Below are positions 30,583-43,726 of a stretch of DNA of 64,000 nucleotides, one piece after another. The number at the start of each line of letters is the position of its first letter. Position 1 is the stretch's first letter. This DNA comes from Enterobacter sp. Bisph1. Lineage in GTDB: Bacteria; Pseudomonadota; Gammaproteobacteria; Enterobacterales; Enterobacteriaceae. The DNA is taken from the NCBI RefSeq assembly GCF_000814905.1, contig NZ_JXAG01000048.1:62001-126000 (forward strand). The letters are read 5' to 3'. The notes under the pieces are model-generated. The model saw nothing but the letters and a program-made list of their open reading frames with translations. It was not told the DNA's origin and did not search any database. The translations under genes were made by a program, and so were the position numbers.

Positions 30583-31205
30583 AGAGGCCTGAGTGTGAAG
30601 CGCAGACGACGTCGTAAAGGTCTGGCGACTGAGCGGCTTCCGCTTCTTCGCCCGGATGCGCCGAACCTGACATGGTCGATGGTTTTTGTCATGGATGCAC
30701 TTGCCAGCGGCCGTCGGATTAAGTGCCTGACTTGTGTGGATGATTTCACGAAGGAGTGTCTGACGATCACCGCTGCTTTCAGTATTTCAGGCGTTCAGGT
30801 CACGCGTATTCTGGACAGCATCGCGCTCTTTCGTGGCTATCCGACGACAATAAGAACCGATCAGGGCCCGGAATTTACCTGCCGCGCGCTCGATCAATGG
30901 GCCTTTGAGCATGGTGTGGAGTTGAGACTTATCCAGCCAGGTAAGCCAACGCAGAACGGATTTATTGAGAGTTTCAACGGTCGCTTTCGGGATGAATGCC
31001 TGAATGAACACTGGTTCAGCGATATTCTTCATGCCCGGAAAATCATTAATAACTGGCGGCAGGACTACAACGAGTCCAGACCTCATTCATCGCTGAATTA
31101 CCAGACGCCGGCTGAATTTGCAGCAAGCTGGAGAAATGGAAAATTAGAAGGTAAACAAACCGACTTTACTAACTGATCGTTGTATCTAATACTGGGGGCA
31201 GGTCA
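30583..31205 (+). mobile_element. 3' fragment of an IS3-family (IS407-group) element
   Basis: The right end is marked by GGGGGCAGGTCA at 31194-31205, the complement of the TGACCTGCCCCC terminus seen in this group. No matching left end or OrfA is present: homology begins abruptly near 30583. It lies just inside the right island repeat. Confidence 0.75.
30595..31176 (+). pseudogene. IS3-family transposase OrfB, 5'-truncated and catalytically dead
   Basis: 193 residues of the C-terminal rve integrase domain. The second DDE residue (IRTDQGPEF) and the Glu ([15 protein letters not shown]) are present, but the first Asp of the usual WSMDFVMDAL is Val here ([10 protein letters not shown]). Together with the missing N-terminal half this makes it inactive. 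In IS3 elements OrfB is made by frameshifting from OrfA, which is absent. Confidence 0.82.
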
Positions 31206-31228
31206 CATTATTTATATTAATCACCATT

Positions 31229-31249
31229 CAGATTCAGAATATCGAATAA
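31229..31249 (+). repeat. right attachment repeat (attR) of the yicC island
   Basis: Copy of the yicC 3' end including the stop codon, 20 of 21 bases identical to 26072-26092. Sequence after it (yicC terminator at 31282) is the original downstream chromosome. Confidence 0.85.
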
Positions 31250-31281
31250 CGTCCAGCACAACGCATCAATAAACAACGCTT

Positions 31282-31307
31282 AAAAGCCCGTCATTCGACG
31301 GGCTTTT
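31282..31307 (+). terminator. original yicC terminator, displaced by the island
   Basis: Perfect 11-bp inverted repeat AAAAGCCCGTC/GACGGGCTTTT with a 4-base loop, ending in TTTTAAT. It is 33 bases after attR, the distance expected for the terminator of an uninterrupted yicC. Confidence 0.85.
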
Positions 31308-31744
31308 AATTATCCAGCGTTATCAAAATTCGGCAATAGAATGCATATTTCTGCCGTATACAAGGTTGTACTCCTGCATTTTCCCTTCGCTTTAGGGACG
31401 CCACATAAATAACCCGAAAAGATAAATTTCATCTGATGCGAATAAGCTTACGATTCGGAACCTTTATCGCCTTATGGACGCCGTTGCCAAAACGGACAAA
31501 AGCCTTCACCTGTTACACATAGACCGTTCGCATTAATGGATTTAACCCGACTTATTTTGGTGAATAATCTTATCCATTAAAATAAGCCCTTTACTGCTGA
31601 CGGCTTCTAATGTGCAGAATTAGCAACAAAACTCTCTTTTTAATGCATTAGTTAAACTTATCCAAATTAGCCACCCTTAGAAAAACTCAATCGAATACCA
31701 CAGCGCAAATCGTTACCCTGCCGCCTCTGATTAGCGAGGGCGGC
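31308..31744 (+). other. intergenic region before yicG
   Basis: About 440 bases with no credible gene. E. coli carries dinD between yicC and yicG, but no trace is visible here. The stretch becomes AT-rich towards 31600-31690 and should hold the yicG promoter; GAGGG lies just before the yicG start. Confidence 0.5.
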
Positions 31745-34916
<3,172 letters not shown>

Positions 34917-34970
34917 GCCTGGTTTAAGTATCATGCCCAGTCATTTCTTCATCTGTGGAGCATTTTAAAT

Positions 34971-35246
34971 ATGGCACGCGTAACTGTTCAGGACGCTGTA
35001 GAGAAAGTAGGTAACCGTTTTGACCTGGTGCTGGTCGCCGCGCGTCGCGCTCGTCAGATGCAGGTTGGCGGTAAAGATCCTTTAGTACCGGAAGAAAACG
35101 ATAAAACCACCGTTATCGCGCTGCGCGAAATCGAAGAAGGTCTGATCAACAACCAGATCCTCGACGTGCGTGAGCGCCAGGAACAGCAAGAGCAGGAAGC
35201 CGCAGAACTGCAGGCTGTTACCGCCATTGCTGAAGGTCGTCGTTAA
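34971..35246 (+). CDS. rpoZ: RNA polymerase omega subunit
   Basis: 91 residues, starting [20 protein letters not shown]; normal length. It helps beta' assembly and forms part of the ppGpp binding site 1. Located between gmk and spoT. Confidence 0.98.
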   Translation: MARVTVQDAVEKVGNRFDLVLVAARRARQMQVGGKDPLVPEENDKTTVIALREIEEGLINNQILDVRERQEQQEQEAAELQAVTAIAEGRR

Positions 35247-35264
35247 TTAACCTGCAGGTCACCC

Positions 35265-37382
35265 TTGTATCTGTTTGAAAGCCTGAATCAGCTGATTCAA
35301 AACTATCTGCCTGAAGACCAGGTTAAGCGTCTCAGGCAGGCTTATCTCGTTGCACGTGACGCTCACGAGGGCCAGACACGTTCAAGCGGTGAACCTTATA
35401 TCACGCACCCGGTGGCGGTAGCCTGCATTCTGGCCGAGATGAAACTCGACTACGAAACGCTAATGGCGGCGCTGCTGCATGACGTGATCGAAGATACCCC
35501 GGCCACCTACCAGGATATGGAACAACTGTTTGGCAAAAGCGTTGCCGAGCTGGTGGAAGGGGTGTCGAAACTTGATAAGCTCAAGTTTCAGGATAAAAAA
35601 GAGGCGCAGGCCGAAAACTTTCGCAAGATGATTATGGCGATGGTGCAGGACATCCGCGTCATTTTAATCAAGCTTGCCGACCGCACCCACAATATGCGCA
35701 CGCTCGGCTCTCTTCGCCCGGATAAGCGTCGTCGCATCGCCCGTGAAACCCTAGAAATCTACAGTCCGCTGGCGCACCGTTTAGGTATTCATCACATCAA
35801 AACCGAGCTTGAAGAGCTGGGCTTTGAAGCGCTGTATCCCAATCGCTATCGCGTGATTAAAGAAGTGGTAAAAGCCGCACGCGGCAACCGCAAAGAGATG
35901 ATTCAAAAAATCCTCTCTGAAATCGAAGGGCGTTTACAGGAAGCCGGTATTCCGTGCCGCGTCAGCGGGCGTGAAAAGCACCTTTACTCCATTTACTGCA
36001 AAATGGTGCTTAAAGAGCAGCGTTTTCATTCGATTATGGATATCTACGCGTTTCGCGTTATCGTCCTCGATCTGGATACCTGTTATCGCGTGTTGGGTCA
36101 GATGCACAGCCTGTACAAGCCGCGTCCCGGCCGCGTAAAAGACTATATCGCCATTCCCAAGGCGAACGGCTATCAATCTCTGCACACCTCGATGATTGGC
36201 CCGCACGGCGTGCCGGTTGAGGTACAGATCCGTACGGAAGATATGGATCAAATGGCGGAGATGGGGGTTGCCGCGCACTGGGCTTATAAAGAGCATGGCG
36301 AAAGCAGCACTACCGCGCAAATCCGCGCCCAGCGCTGGATGCAAAGCCTGCTGGAGCTGCAACAGAGCGCCGGTAGCTCGTTTGAATTTATTGAGAGCGT
36401 TAAATCTGATCTGTTCCCCGATGAGATTTATGTTTTCACCCCGGAAGGCCGCATTGTCGAGCTGCCCGCTGGCGCGACGCCGGTGGACTTCGCCTATGCG
36501 GTGCACACGGATATCGGCCATGCCTGCGTCGGCGCGCGCGTCGATCGCCAGCCCTATCCGCTGTCGCAGTCCCTCGCCAGCGGCCAGACGGTAGAGATCA
36601 TTACCGCACCTGGCGCACGCCCGAATGCCGCGTGGCTGAACTTCGTTGTCAGCTCGAAAGCGCGGGCCAAAATCCGTCAGATGCTGAAAAACCTCAAGCG
36701 TGACGACTCCGTAAGCCTCGGTCGCCGCCTGCTGAATCACGCGCTGGGCGGAAGCCGTAAACTGGCGGAGATCCCGCCGGAGCATGTGCAACGCGAGCTG
36801 GACCGCATGAAACTCGCCTCCCTCGACGATCTGCTGGCAGAGATTGGTCTGGGCAACGCTATGAGCGTGGTGGTGGCGAAAAACCTGCAGCAAGGGGAAG
36901 CCACTCAGGTTGCGCAAGCCTCATCCGGCACCAGCAGCGGTCATCTGCCGATCAAAGGCGCTGACGGCGTGCTTATTACCTTTGCCAAATGCTGCCGCCC
37001 CATTCCTGGCGATCCGATTGTCGCCCACGTCAGTCCTGGCAAAGGGTTGGTGATTCACCATGAATCCTGCCGTAACATTCGTGGCTACCAGAAAGAGCCC
37101 GAAAGATATATGGCCGTCGAATGGGACAAAGAGACCGCGCAGGAGTTTATCACCGAGATCAAGGTCGATATGTTCAACCATCAGGGCGCGCTGGCGAACC
37201 TGACGGCGGCGATTAACACCGCCTCTTCGAACATTCAAAGCCTGAACACCGAAGAGAAAGATGGCCGCGTCTACAGCGCGTTCATCCGGCTGACGGCGCG
37301 CGATCGCGTTCATCTGGCGAATATTATGCGCAAAATCCGCGTGATGCCGGATGTGATTAAAGTCACCCGCAATCGAAACTAG
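35265..37382 (+). CDS. spoT: bifunctional (p)ppGpp synthetase/hydrolase SpoT
   Basis: 705 residues, with a TTG start at 35265 as in E. coli. Domains in order: HD hydrolase (LLHDVIEDTPAT near residue 70), synthetase region from about 200, TGS (IYVFTPEGRIVELPAGATPVDF near 386, in part), and a C-terminal ACT domain (ITEIKVDMFNHQGALANLTA, in part). It sets ppGpp levels in response to fatty acid, carbon and iron starvation. Third gene of gmk-rpoZ-spoT. Confidence 0.97.
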   Translation: MYLFESLNQLIQNYLPEDQVKRLRQAYLVARDAHEGQTRSSGEPYITHPVAVACILAEMKLDYETLMAALLHDVIEDTPATYQDMEQLFGKSVAELVEGVSKLDKLKFQDKKEAQAENFRKMIMAMVQDIRVILIKLADRTHNMRTLGSLRPDKRRRIARETLEIYSPLAHRLGIHHIKTELEELGFEALYPNRYRVIKEVVKAARGNRKEMIQKILSEIEGRLQEAGIPCRVSGREKHLYSIYCKMVLKEQRFHSIMDIYAFRVIVLDLDTCYRVLGQMHSLYKPRPGRVKDYIAIPKANGYQSLHTSMIGPHGVPVEVQIRTEDMDQMAEMGVAAHWAYKEHGESSTTAQIRAQRWMQSLLELQQSAGSSFEFIESVKSDLFPDEIYVFTPEGRIVELPAGATPVDFAYAVHTDIGHACVGARVDRQPYPLSQSLASGQTVEIITAPGARPNAAWLNFVVSSKARAKIRQMLKNLKRDDSVSLGRRLLNHALGGSRKLAEIPPEHVQRELDRMKLASLDDLLAEIGLGNAMSVVVAKNLQQGEATQVAQASSGTSSGHLPIKGADGVLITFAKCCRPIPGDPIVAHVSPGKGLVIHHESCRNIRGYQKEPERYMAVEWDKETAQEFITEIKVDMFNHQGALANLTAAINTASSNIQSLNTEEKDGRVYSAFIRLTARDRVHLANIMRKIRVMPDVIKVTRNRN

Positions 37383-37539
37383 TCTTAAACACACAGCCAT
37401 TTGCATGCCGTCATAACGCGCTGGCCCTCACCCCGAAGGGACGAGGCGGTAAGCCGAATAACGCGCAAGCGAATGGGTGCCCGGTCACGTGAAGAACAGG
37501 TAGCCGGGGTGAAAAGGCCGTTTAAAGGATGAAGTTTTT

Positions 37540-38229
37540 ATGAATTCACAGCGTTATGCACGGATACGCGAAATGCTCGCCAGGCGTCAGCCTGATCTGA
37601 CGGTCTGCATGGAGCAGGTGCATAAACCTCATAACGTCTCCGCCATTATCCGCACCGCCGACGCCGTTGGCGTGCATGAAGTGCACGCCGTCTGGCCAGG
37701 CAACCGCATGCGTACCATGGCCTCTTCCGCCGCAGGCAGCAACAGCTGGGTGGAAGTGAAAACCCACCGCACCATCAGCGATGCCGTTGGCACGCTAAAA
37801 GCGCGCGGTATGCAGATCCTCGCCACCCACCTTTCTGACAAAGCGGTTGATTTTCGCGAGATCGACTACACCCGCCCGACCTGTATTTTGATGGGTCAGG
37901 AGAAAACCGGGATCACCCAGCAAGCGCTGGATCTGGCGGATCGGGATATCATCATCCCGATGACGGGCATGGTGCAGTCGCTGAACGTCTCCGTTGCTTC
38001 CGCCTTGATCCTCTATGAAGCGCAGCGCCAGCGGCAAAACGCCGGAATGTATCAGCGCGAGAACAGTATGCTGCCGGACGAAGAGCAGCAGCGCCTGCTG
38101 TTCGAGGGGGGTTACCCGGTGCTGGCTAAAGTGGCGAAACGCAAAGGCCTGCCTTATCCTCACGTTAACAGTGAAGGACAAATCGAAGCCGACCCAACGT
38201 GGTGGGCAACTATGCAGGCCACGGAGTAA
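37540..38229 (+). CDS. trmH: tRNA (guanosine-18-2'-O)-methyltransferase
   Basis: 229 residues, SpoU (SPOUT) family. It methylates G18 of tRNAs. Motif 1 is VHKPHNVSAIIRTADAVG, motif 2 ILMGQEKTGIT, and motif 3 IPMTGMVQSLNVSVASALIL (trefoil knot). A 157-base gap separates it from spoT; recG follows after 3 bases. Confidence 0.96.
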   Translation: MNSQRYARIREMLARRQPDLTVCMEQVHKPHNVSAIIRTADAVGVHEVHAVWPGNRMRTMASSAAGSNSWVEVKTHRTISDAVGTLKARGMQILATHLSDKAVDFREIDYTRPTCILMGQEKTGITQQALDLADRDIIIPMTGMVQSLNVSVASALILYEAQRQRQNAGMYQRENSMLPDEEQQRLLFEGGYPVLAKVAKRKGLPYPHVNSEGQIEADPTWWATMQATE

Positions 38230-38232
38230 TCA

Positions 38233-40314
38233 ATGAAAGGTAAGCTGCTCGATGCTGTGCCCTTAAACTCGCTGACCGGAGTCGGCGCGGCGCAGAGCAG
38301 TAAGCTGGCGAAAATCGGCCTTAACAGCGTGTCGGATCTCCTGCTTCACCTTCCCTTGCGCTACGAAGATCGTACCCAGCTCTACCCGATTGCCGACCTG
38401 CTGCCGGGCATTTACGCCACGGTGGAGGGCGAAGTGCTGAACTGCAATATCTCCTTCGGCGGCCGCCGGATGATGACCTGCCAGATAAGCGACGGCACCG
38501 GCATTCTGACCATGCGCTTTTTCAACTTCAATGCGGCAATGAAAAACAGCCTTGCCACCGGCCGCCGCGTGTTGGCCTATGGTGAAGCGAAGCGCGGAAA
38601 GTACGGCGCAGAAATGATCCATCCGGAATACCGTGTGCAGGGCGATCTCAGCACGCCGGAGCTGCAAGAAACCCTGACGCCGGTTTATCCCACCACCGAA
38701 GGCATTAAACAAGCCACGCTGCGTAAGCTTACGGATCAGGCTTTAGAACTGCTGGCCACCTGCGCCATCAATGAACTGCTGCCGCCGGAGCTGGCTCAGG
38801 GGTTAATGAGCCTGCCGGAGGCATTGCACACGCTGCACCGCCCGCCGCCGACGCTGCAGTTAAGCGAACTGGAGAGCGGTCAACATCCGGCGCAGCGCCG
38901 CTTAATTCTTGAAGAGCTTCTGGCGCACAACCTCAGCATGCTGGCGCTGCGCGCCGGGGCACAGCGTTACCATGCCCAGCCGCTGGGCGCGAAAGATGAG
39001 CTTAAAAACCGGCTGCTGGCCTCCCTGCCCTTTAAACCGACCGGCGCACAGGCGCGCGTGGTGGCAGAGATTGAGCGCGATATGGCCCTTGATATGCCGA
39101 TGATGCGCCTGGTGCAGGGTGATGTCGGTTCCGGTAAAACGCTGGTGGCCGCGCTGGCGGCGCTTCGCGCGATTGCCAACGGCAAGCAGGTCGCCATGAT
39201 GGCACCCACCGAACTGCTGGCTGAACAGCATGCCAATAATTTCCGCAACTGGTTTGCCCCCCTCGGCATTGAAGTAGGCTGGCTGGCGGGTAAGCAGAAA
39301 GGCAAAGCACGACAGGCGCAGCAAGAGGCGATTGCCTGCGGCCAGGTGCAGATGATTGTCGGTACCCATGCGATTTTTCAGGAGCAGGTGCAGTTTAACG
39401 GCCTGGCGCTGGTGATAATTGATGAACAGCACCGCTTCGGCGTTCACCAACGCCTGGCGCTGTGGGAGAAGGGCCAGCAGCAGGGTTTTCATCCCCACCA
39501 GCTGATCATGACCGCCACGCCAATTCCGCGCACGCTGGCAATGACCGCCTATGCCGATCTTGACACTTCGGTGATTGATGAACTGCCACCGGGGCGTACG
39601 CCGGTCACCACCGTCGCGATTCCCGATACGCGTCGCAACGAGATTATCGACCGCGTGCGCAGCGCCTGTACCGGCGAAGGTCGCCAGGCGTACTGGGTAT
39701 GTACCTTAATTGAAGAGTCTGACCTGCTGGAAGCGCAGGCGGCGGAAGCGACCTGGGAAGAGCTGAAACTGGCGCTGCCGGAACTGAACGTCGGGCTGGT
39801 GCATGGGCGCATGAAGCCCGCCGAAAAACAGGCGGTGATGCAGGCGTTTAAACAGGGCGAGCTGCATCTGCTGGTGGCGACAACGGTGATTGAAGTGGGC
39901 GTCGATGTGCCCAATTCCAGCCTGATGATTATTGAGAATCCCGAGCGGCTCGGTCTTGCGCAACTCCACCAGCTGCGCGGGCGCGTCGGGCGCGGTGCGG
40001 TCGCCTCCCACTGCGTGCTGTTGTATAAATCCCCGCTGTCAAAAACGGCGCAAAAGCGTTTACAGGTGCTGCGCGATAGCAACGATGGCTTCGTGATTGC
40101 GCAAAAAGATTTAGAGATCCGCGGTCCGGGTGAATTGCTGGGTACCCGCCAGACCGGCGCTGCGGAATTTAAAGTCGCCGATCTGCTCCGTGACCAGGCG
40201 ATGATCCCGGAAGTGCAGCGTATCGCCCGCCATATTCATGAACGTTATCCGCAGCTTGCCGAAGCGCTGATCGACCGCTGGATGCCGGAAACGGAACGCT
40301 ATTCCAACGCCTGA
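38233..40314 (+). CDS. recG: ATP-dependent DNA helicase RecG
   Basis: 693 residues. It reverses stalled forks and branch-migrates Holliday junctions. An N-terminal OB wedge domain (about residues 50-150) is followed by helicase domain 1 with Walker A GDVGSGKTLVA near 297 and DEQH box IIDEQHRFG, and helicase domain 2 with QLRGRVGRG. It follows trmH by 3 bases. In E. coli gltS comes next on the opposite strand; here it is absent. Confidence 0.97.
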   Translation: MKGKLLDAVPLNSLTGVGAAQSSKLAKIGLNSVSDLLLHLPLRYEDRTQLYPIADLLPGIYATVEGEVLNCNISFGGRRMMTCQISDGTGILTMRFFNFNAAMKNSLATGRRVLAYGEAKRGKYGAEMIHPEYRVQGDLSTPELQETLTPVYPTTEGIKQATLRKLTDQALELLATCAINELLPPELAQGLMSLPEALHTLHRPPPTLQLSELESGQHPAQRRLILEELLAHNLSMLALRAGAQRYHAQPLGAKDELKNRLLASLPFKPTGAQARVVAEIERDMALDMPMMRLVQGDVGSGKTLVAALAALRAIANGKQVAMMAPTELLAEQHANNFRNWFAPLGIEVGWLAGKQKGKARQAQQEAIACGQVQMIVGTHAIFQEQVQFNGLALVIIDEQHRFGVHQRLALWEKGQQQGFHPHQLIMTATPIPRTLAMTAYADLDTSVIDELPPGRTPVTTVAIPDTRRNEIIDRVRSACTGEGRQAYWVCTLIEESDLLEAQAAEATWEELKLALPELNVGLVHGRMKPAEKQAVMQAFKQGELHLLVATTVIEVGVDVPNSSLMIIENPERLGLAQLHQLRGRVGRGAVASHCVLLYKSPLSKTAQKRLQVLRDSNDGFVIAQKDLEIRGPGELLGTRQTGAAEFKVADLLRDQAMIPEVQRIARHIHERYPQLAEALIDRWMPETERYSNA

Positions 40315-40369
40315 GTTTAGAACCTTATGCGGCAAAACAAACATCCCTTAGAAAAGTATGTTTTTAGCA

Positions 40370-40385
40370 AAGCAACCGTTTGCTT
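40370..40385. promoter_or_regulatory. probable PurR operator upstream of xanP
   Basis: AAGCAACCGTTTGCTT is a 16-base palindrome with one mismatch and closely fits the PurR consensus core GCAAACGTTTGC. It lies 53 bases before the xanP start, a sensible place to repress a purine transporter when purines are plentiful. Confidence 0.6.
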
Positions 40386-40437
40386 TTAGCAAACAGTCCG
40401 CTAGAATCAGCGCTTTTCCATCAGGGGATTGCTTGAG

Positions 40438-41823
40438 ATGTCCGTAAATACCATCGAGTCAGCAGATGCGCAACCGGTTGCGCAGACTCCTTCCAGTGAA
40501 TTGATCTACCGCCTTGAAGATCGCCCGCCCTTGCCGCAAACCCTGTTTGCCGCGCTACAGCACCTGCTGGCGATGTTTGTCGGCGTGATCACCCCGGCAT
40601 TACTGATTTGCCAGGCGCTGGGTTTACCGGCTCAGGACACTCAGCACATTATCAGCATGTCGCTGTTCGCCTCCGGCGTCGCATCCGTTATACAAATCAA
40701 AGCCTGGGGTCCGGTCGGCTCCGGGTTGCTCTCCATTCAGGGCACCAGTTTTAACTTTGTCGCGCCGCTGATTATGGGCGGTACGGCGCTGAAAACCGGC
40801 GGGGCGGACGTGCCGACAATGATGGCTGCGCTGTTCGGAACCCTGATGCTGGCCAGCTGTACCGAAATGGTTATTTCGCGCATTCTGCCGCTGGCGCGCC
40901 GTATTATTACCCCGCTGGTGTCCGGCGTGGTGGTGATGATTATCGGCCTGTCGCTGATTCAGGTAGGTTTGACTTCCGTCGGCGGTGGTTATGCAGCGAT
41001 GGCGAACCACACCTTTGGCGCACCGAAAAACCTGCTGCTGGCAGGGGTGGTGCTGGGGCTGATTATTCTGCTTAACCGCCAGCGCAACCCGTATCTGCGT
41101 ATTGCTTCGCTGGTGATCGCAATGGCGGTGGGATATGTGCTGGCGATGCTGCTGGGCATGCTGCCGGAATATAATGCGCCGGAAAGTACCTTTATGGTGC
41201 CGACACCGCTTTACTATGGCCTGAGCATCGACTGGAGCCTGCTGCTGCCGCTGATGCTGGTGTTTATGATCACTTCGCTGGAAACCATCGGCGATATCAC
41301 CGCAACCTCTGATGTGTCAGAACAACCGGTGACCGGTCCGCTGTATATGAAGCGCCTGAAAGGCGGCGTGCTGGCAAACGGCCTGAACTCTTTTGTCTCT
41401 GCCGTTTTCAACACCTTCCCGAACTCCTGTTTCGGCCAGAACAATGGCGTGATCCAGCTGACGGGCGTTGCCAGCCGCTATATCGGTTTCTTTATCGCCA
41501 TGATGCTGATAGTGCTGGGCCTGTTCCCGGCGGTTAGCGCTTTTGTGCAGCAGTTGCCTGAGCCGGTACTCGGCGGCGCGACGCTGGTGATGTTCGGCAC
41601 CATTGCCGCGTCCGGCGTGCGAATTGTCTCTCGCGAGCCGCTGAACCGTCGCGCCATCCTGATCCTCGCCCTGTCGCTGGCCGTGGGTCTGGGCGTATCC
41701 CAGCAGCCGCAAATCCTGCAGTTTGCCCCGGACTGGCTGAAAAACCTGCTCTCTTCCGGCATTGCCGCAGGTGGTATTACGGCGATTGTGCTGAATCTGA
41801 TTTTCCCACCCGAGACGAACTGA
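40438..41823 (+). CDS. xanP: xanthine:H+ symporter
   Basis: 461 residues from the ATG at 40438, matching the E. coli start MSVxT. NCS2 nucleobase transporter with about 14 membrane segments; signature segments are [20 protein letters not shown] near residue 93 and [20 protein letters not shown] near residue 320. It carries xanthine into the cell. A PurR-like box lies upstream. Confidence 0.95.
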   Translation: MSVNTIESADAQPVAQTPSSELIYRLEDRPPLPQTLFAALQHLLAMFVGVITPALLICQALGLPAQDTQHIISMSLFASGVASVIQIKAWGPVGSGLLSIQGTSFNFVAPLIMGGTALKTGGADVPTMMAALFGTLMLASCTEMVISRILPLARRIITPLVSGVVVMIIGLSLIQVGLTSVGGGYAAMANHTFGAPKNLLLAGVVLGLIILLNRQRNPYLRIASLVIAMAVGYVLAMLLGMLPEYNAPESTFMVPTPLYYGLSIDWSLLLPLMLVFMITSLETIGDITATSDVSEQPVTGPLYMKRLKGGVLANGLNSFVSAVFNTFPNSCFGQNNGVIQLTGVASRYIGFFIAMMLIVLGLFPAVSAFVQQLPEPVLGGATLVMFGTIAASGVRIVSREPLNRRAILILALSLAVGLGVSQQPQILQFAPDWLKNLLSSGIAAGGITAIVLNLIFPPETN

Positions 41824-41943
41824 TTACCCTGCGGCAACGGCATTAAGACCGTTGCCGCCGTCACCTTCTTTCATCATTCCGCCCTTGAGCATTGCGCATA
41901 AATCGTGCATAACTGCCTGTCTGGCACGTGGAGATGGAAGATC

Positions 41944-43680
41944 ATGAAATTTATTGGAAAGCTGCTCCTTATCGTTGCTATCGTTCTGCTGGTAGCGATA
42001 CTTATCTGCTATTTCCTGCTGCAGACCCGCTGGGGTGCAACGCAGGCCAGCAAGTGGGTGAGCGACAACAGCGACTATCACCTGACCTTTGACGCGATAG
42101 ATCATCGTTTCTCTTCCCCTTCTCATGTGTTGCTGAAAGGCGTGAATTTTGGCCGTAAAGGCAAACCTGCAACGCTGGTCGCTAAAAGCGTCGATATCGG
42201 CCTGAGCAGCCGCCAGATAACCGATCCGTTGCATGTCGACACCATTGTGTTAGAAGACGGCACGCTGAACTTTTCCCCGGCCACCGCGCCGCTGCCTTTC
42301 CAGGCCGACCGCCTGCAGCTGAAGAATATGGCGTTTAACAGCCCAACCACCGGCTGGGATCTCAGCGCCCAGCGCGTGACGGGCGGCGTTGCGCCCTGGC
42401 AACCCGTTACCGGCAACGTGCTCGGCAGCAAAACACAGATTCAGATGAGCGCCGGTTCGCTGACCTTAAACGGCGTTCCCGCCAGTAATGTTTTAATTCA
42501 GGGCAGCATCGATAAAGATGTCGTCACGCTGACCACCATTGGTGCTGATATGGCGCGCGGTTCCCTGACCGGTGATGCGCGCCGCGCCGCTGATGGCAGT
42601 TGGGTAGTGAATACGCTGCGGTTAAACGATATCCGTCTGCAGAGCGATAAATCCCTGCTCGATTTCTTCCGCCCGCTGACCACCTTGCCCTCGCTGAAAA
42701 TCGGCCGTGTTGAAGTCACCGATGCGCGTTTACAAGGCCCCGGCTGGGCAGTTACCGATCTGGATTTAAGTTTGCGTAACCTGACGCTGATAAAAGACGA
42801 CTGGCAAAGCGAAGATGGCAGGCTTTCGATGAACGCCAGCGAGTTTATTTACGGCTCGCTGCACCTGTTCGACCCGATCCTTAACGCCACGTTTTCACCC
42901 CAGGGCATTACGCTACAGCAGTTCACCTCGCGCTGGGAAAACGGGATGGTGCGCACCTCGGGGAACTGGTATCGCGCCGGCCACGCGCTGGTGCTGGATG
43001 ACGCCGCCTTTGCCGGGCTGGAATATACGCTGCCGGACAACTGGAAACAGCTGTGGATGGAGGATCTGCCGGACTGGCTAAAGACCATAACGCTGAAAAA
43101 ATTTAGCGCCAGCCGCAACCTGGTGATCGATATCGACCCGACATTTCCGTGGCAGCTGACGGCGCTGGATGGCTATGGCGATAACCTGCAACTGGTGCGC
43201 GAGGGTAAATGGGGCGTGTGGGGCGGAACGGCGAAACTGAACGCCGCCGCCGCGACCTTTAACCGGGTGGATGTCCGTCGTCCTTCGCTGGCGCTCAACG
43301 CCAACAGCAGTATCGTCAATATCACCGAGCTAAGCGCCTTTACCGGCCAGGGCTTACTGGACGCCAAAGCGGTGGTCTCGCAAACGCCGGATCGCAGCGT
43401 AAACCTCAGCCTGAACGGGCGCGGCGTACCGGTAAATATTTTACAGGAGTGGGGCTGGCCCGTTCTGCCCATCAGCGGCGACGGTAACTTACAGCTGACC
43501 GCCAGCGGCACCGTACGCGCCGATGCTCCGTTAAAAGCGTCGGTAAACGGTGAACTTTCGGTGATTAACGTCCAGAAGCAGCAGATCAAGCAGAGTATGC
43601 ACGGCGGCGTCGTGTCCGGTGGCGTGGTTGCGCCACCGGCAGAACCAGCGCCAGCCCCTTCACCTCAGCCCGCGCCCTGA
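41944..43680 (+). CDS. yicH: AsmA family protein YicH
   Basis: 578 residues from the ATG at 41944. An N-terminal membrane anchor (about residues 5-27) precedes a long periplasmic beta-rich AsmA-type domain. AsmA-like proteins are thought to form grooves for lipid transport between the membranes. The end is an unusual Pro/Ala tail (PPAEPAPAPSPQPAP). Convergent with yicI across a strong terminator. Confidence 0.92.
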   Translation: MKFIGKLLLIVAIVLLVAILICYFLLQTRWGATQASKWVSDNSDYHLTFDAIDHRFSSPSHVLLKGVNFGRKGKPATLVAKSVDIGLSSRQITDPLHVDTIVLEDGTLNFSPATAPLPFQADRLQLKNMAFNSPTTGWDLSAQRVTGGVAPWQPVTGNVLGSKTQIQMSAGSLTLNGVPASNVLIQGSIDKDVVTLTTIGADMARGSLTGDARRAADGSWVVNTLRLNDIRLQSDKSLLDFFRPLTTLPSLKIGRVEVTDARLQGPGWAVTDLDLSLRNLTLIKDDWQSEDGRLSMNASEFIYGSLHLFDPILNATFSPQGITLQQFTSRWENGMVRTSGNWYRAGHALVLDDAAFAGLEYTLPDNWKQLWMEDLPDWLKTITLKKFSASRNLVIDIDPTFPWQLTALDGYGDNLQLVREGKWGVWGGTAKLNAAAATFNRVDVRRPSLALNANSSIVNITELSAFTGQGLLDAKAVVSQTPDRSVNLSLNGRGVPVNILQEWGWPVLPISGDGNLQLTASGTVRADAPLKASVNGELSVINVQKQQIKQSMHGGVVSGGVVAPPAEPAPAPSPQPAP

Positions 43681-43693
43681 AACCTGTCTGCAT

Positions 43694-43717
43694 GCCCTCT
43701 CCTTTACGGGAGAGGGC
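43694..43717. terminator. bidirectional terminator between yicH and yicI
   Basis: Nine-base GC-rich stem GCCCTCTCC/GGAGAGGGC with a short loop in the 46 bases between two convergent stops. Confidence 0.7.
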
Positions 43718-43726
43718 ACAGCAAAC

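Larger units (their letters stand above)
26093..31249 (+). mobile_element. decaying integrative island at the 3' end of yicC
   Basis: About 5.2 kb between direct repeats. It opens with a P4-type integrase gene next to the left repeat and its integrase, a frameshifted cargo gene and the IS fragment are all damaged. Base composition is clearly more AT-rich than the flanking genes. The yicC terminator has been moved to the right side, at 31282. Cargo: two small membrane proteins, a broken gene and a possible nuclease. Confidence 0.85.

Noticed and set aside
37383-37539. Possible interspersed repeat in the spoT-trmH gap
   Set aside because: The GC-rich stretch forms only weak hairpins, and no second copy was recognised in the window.
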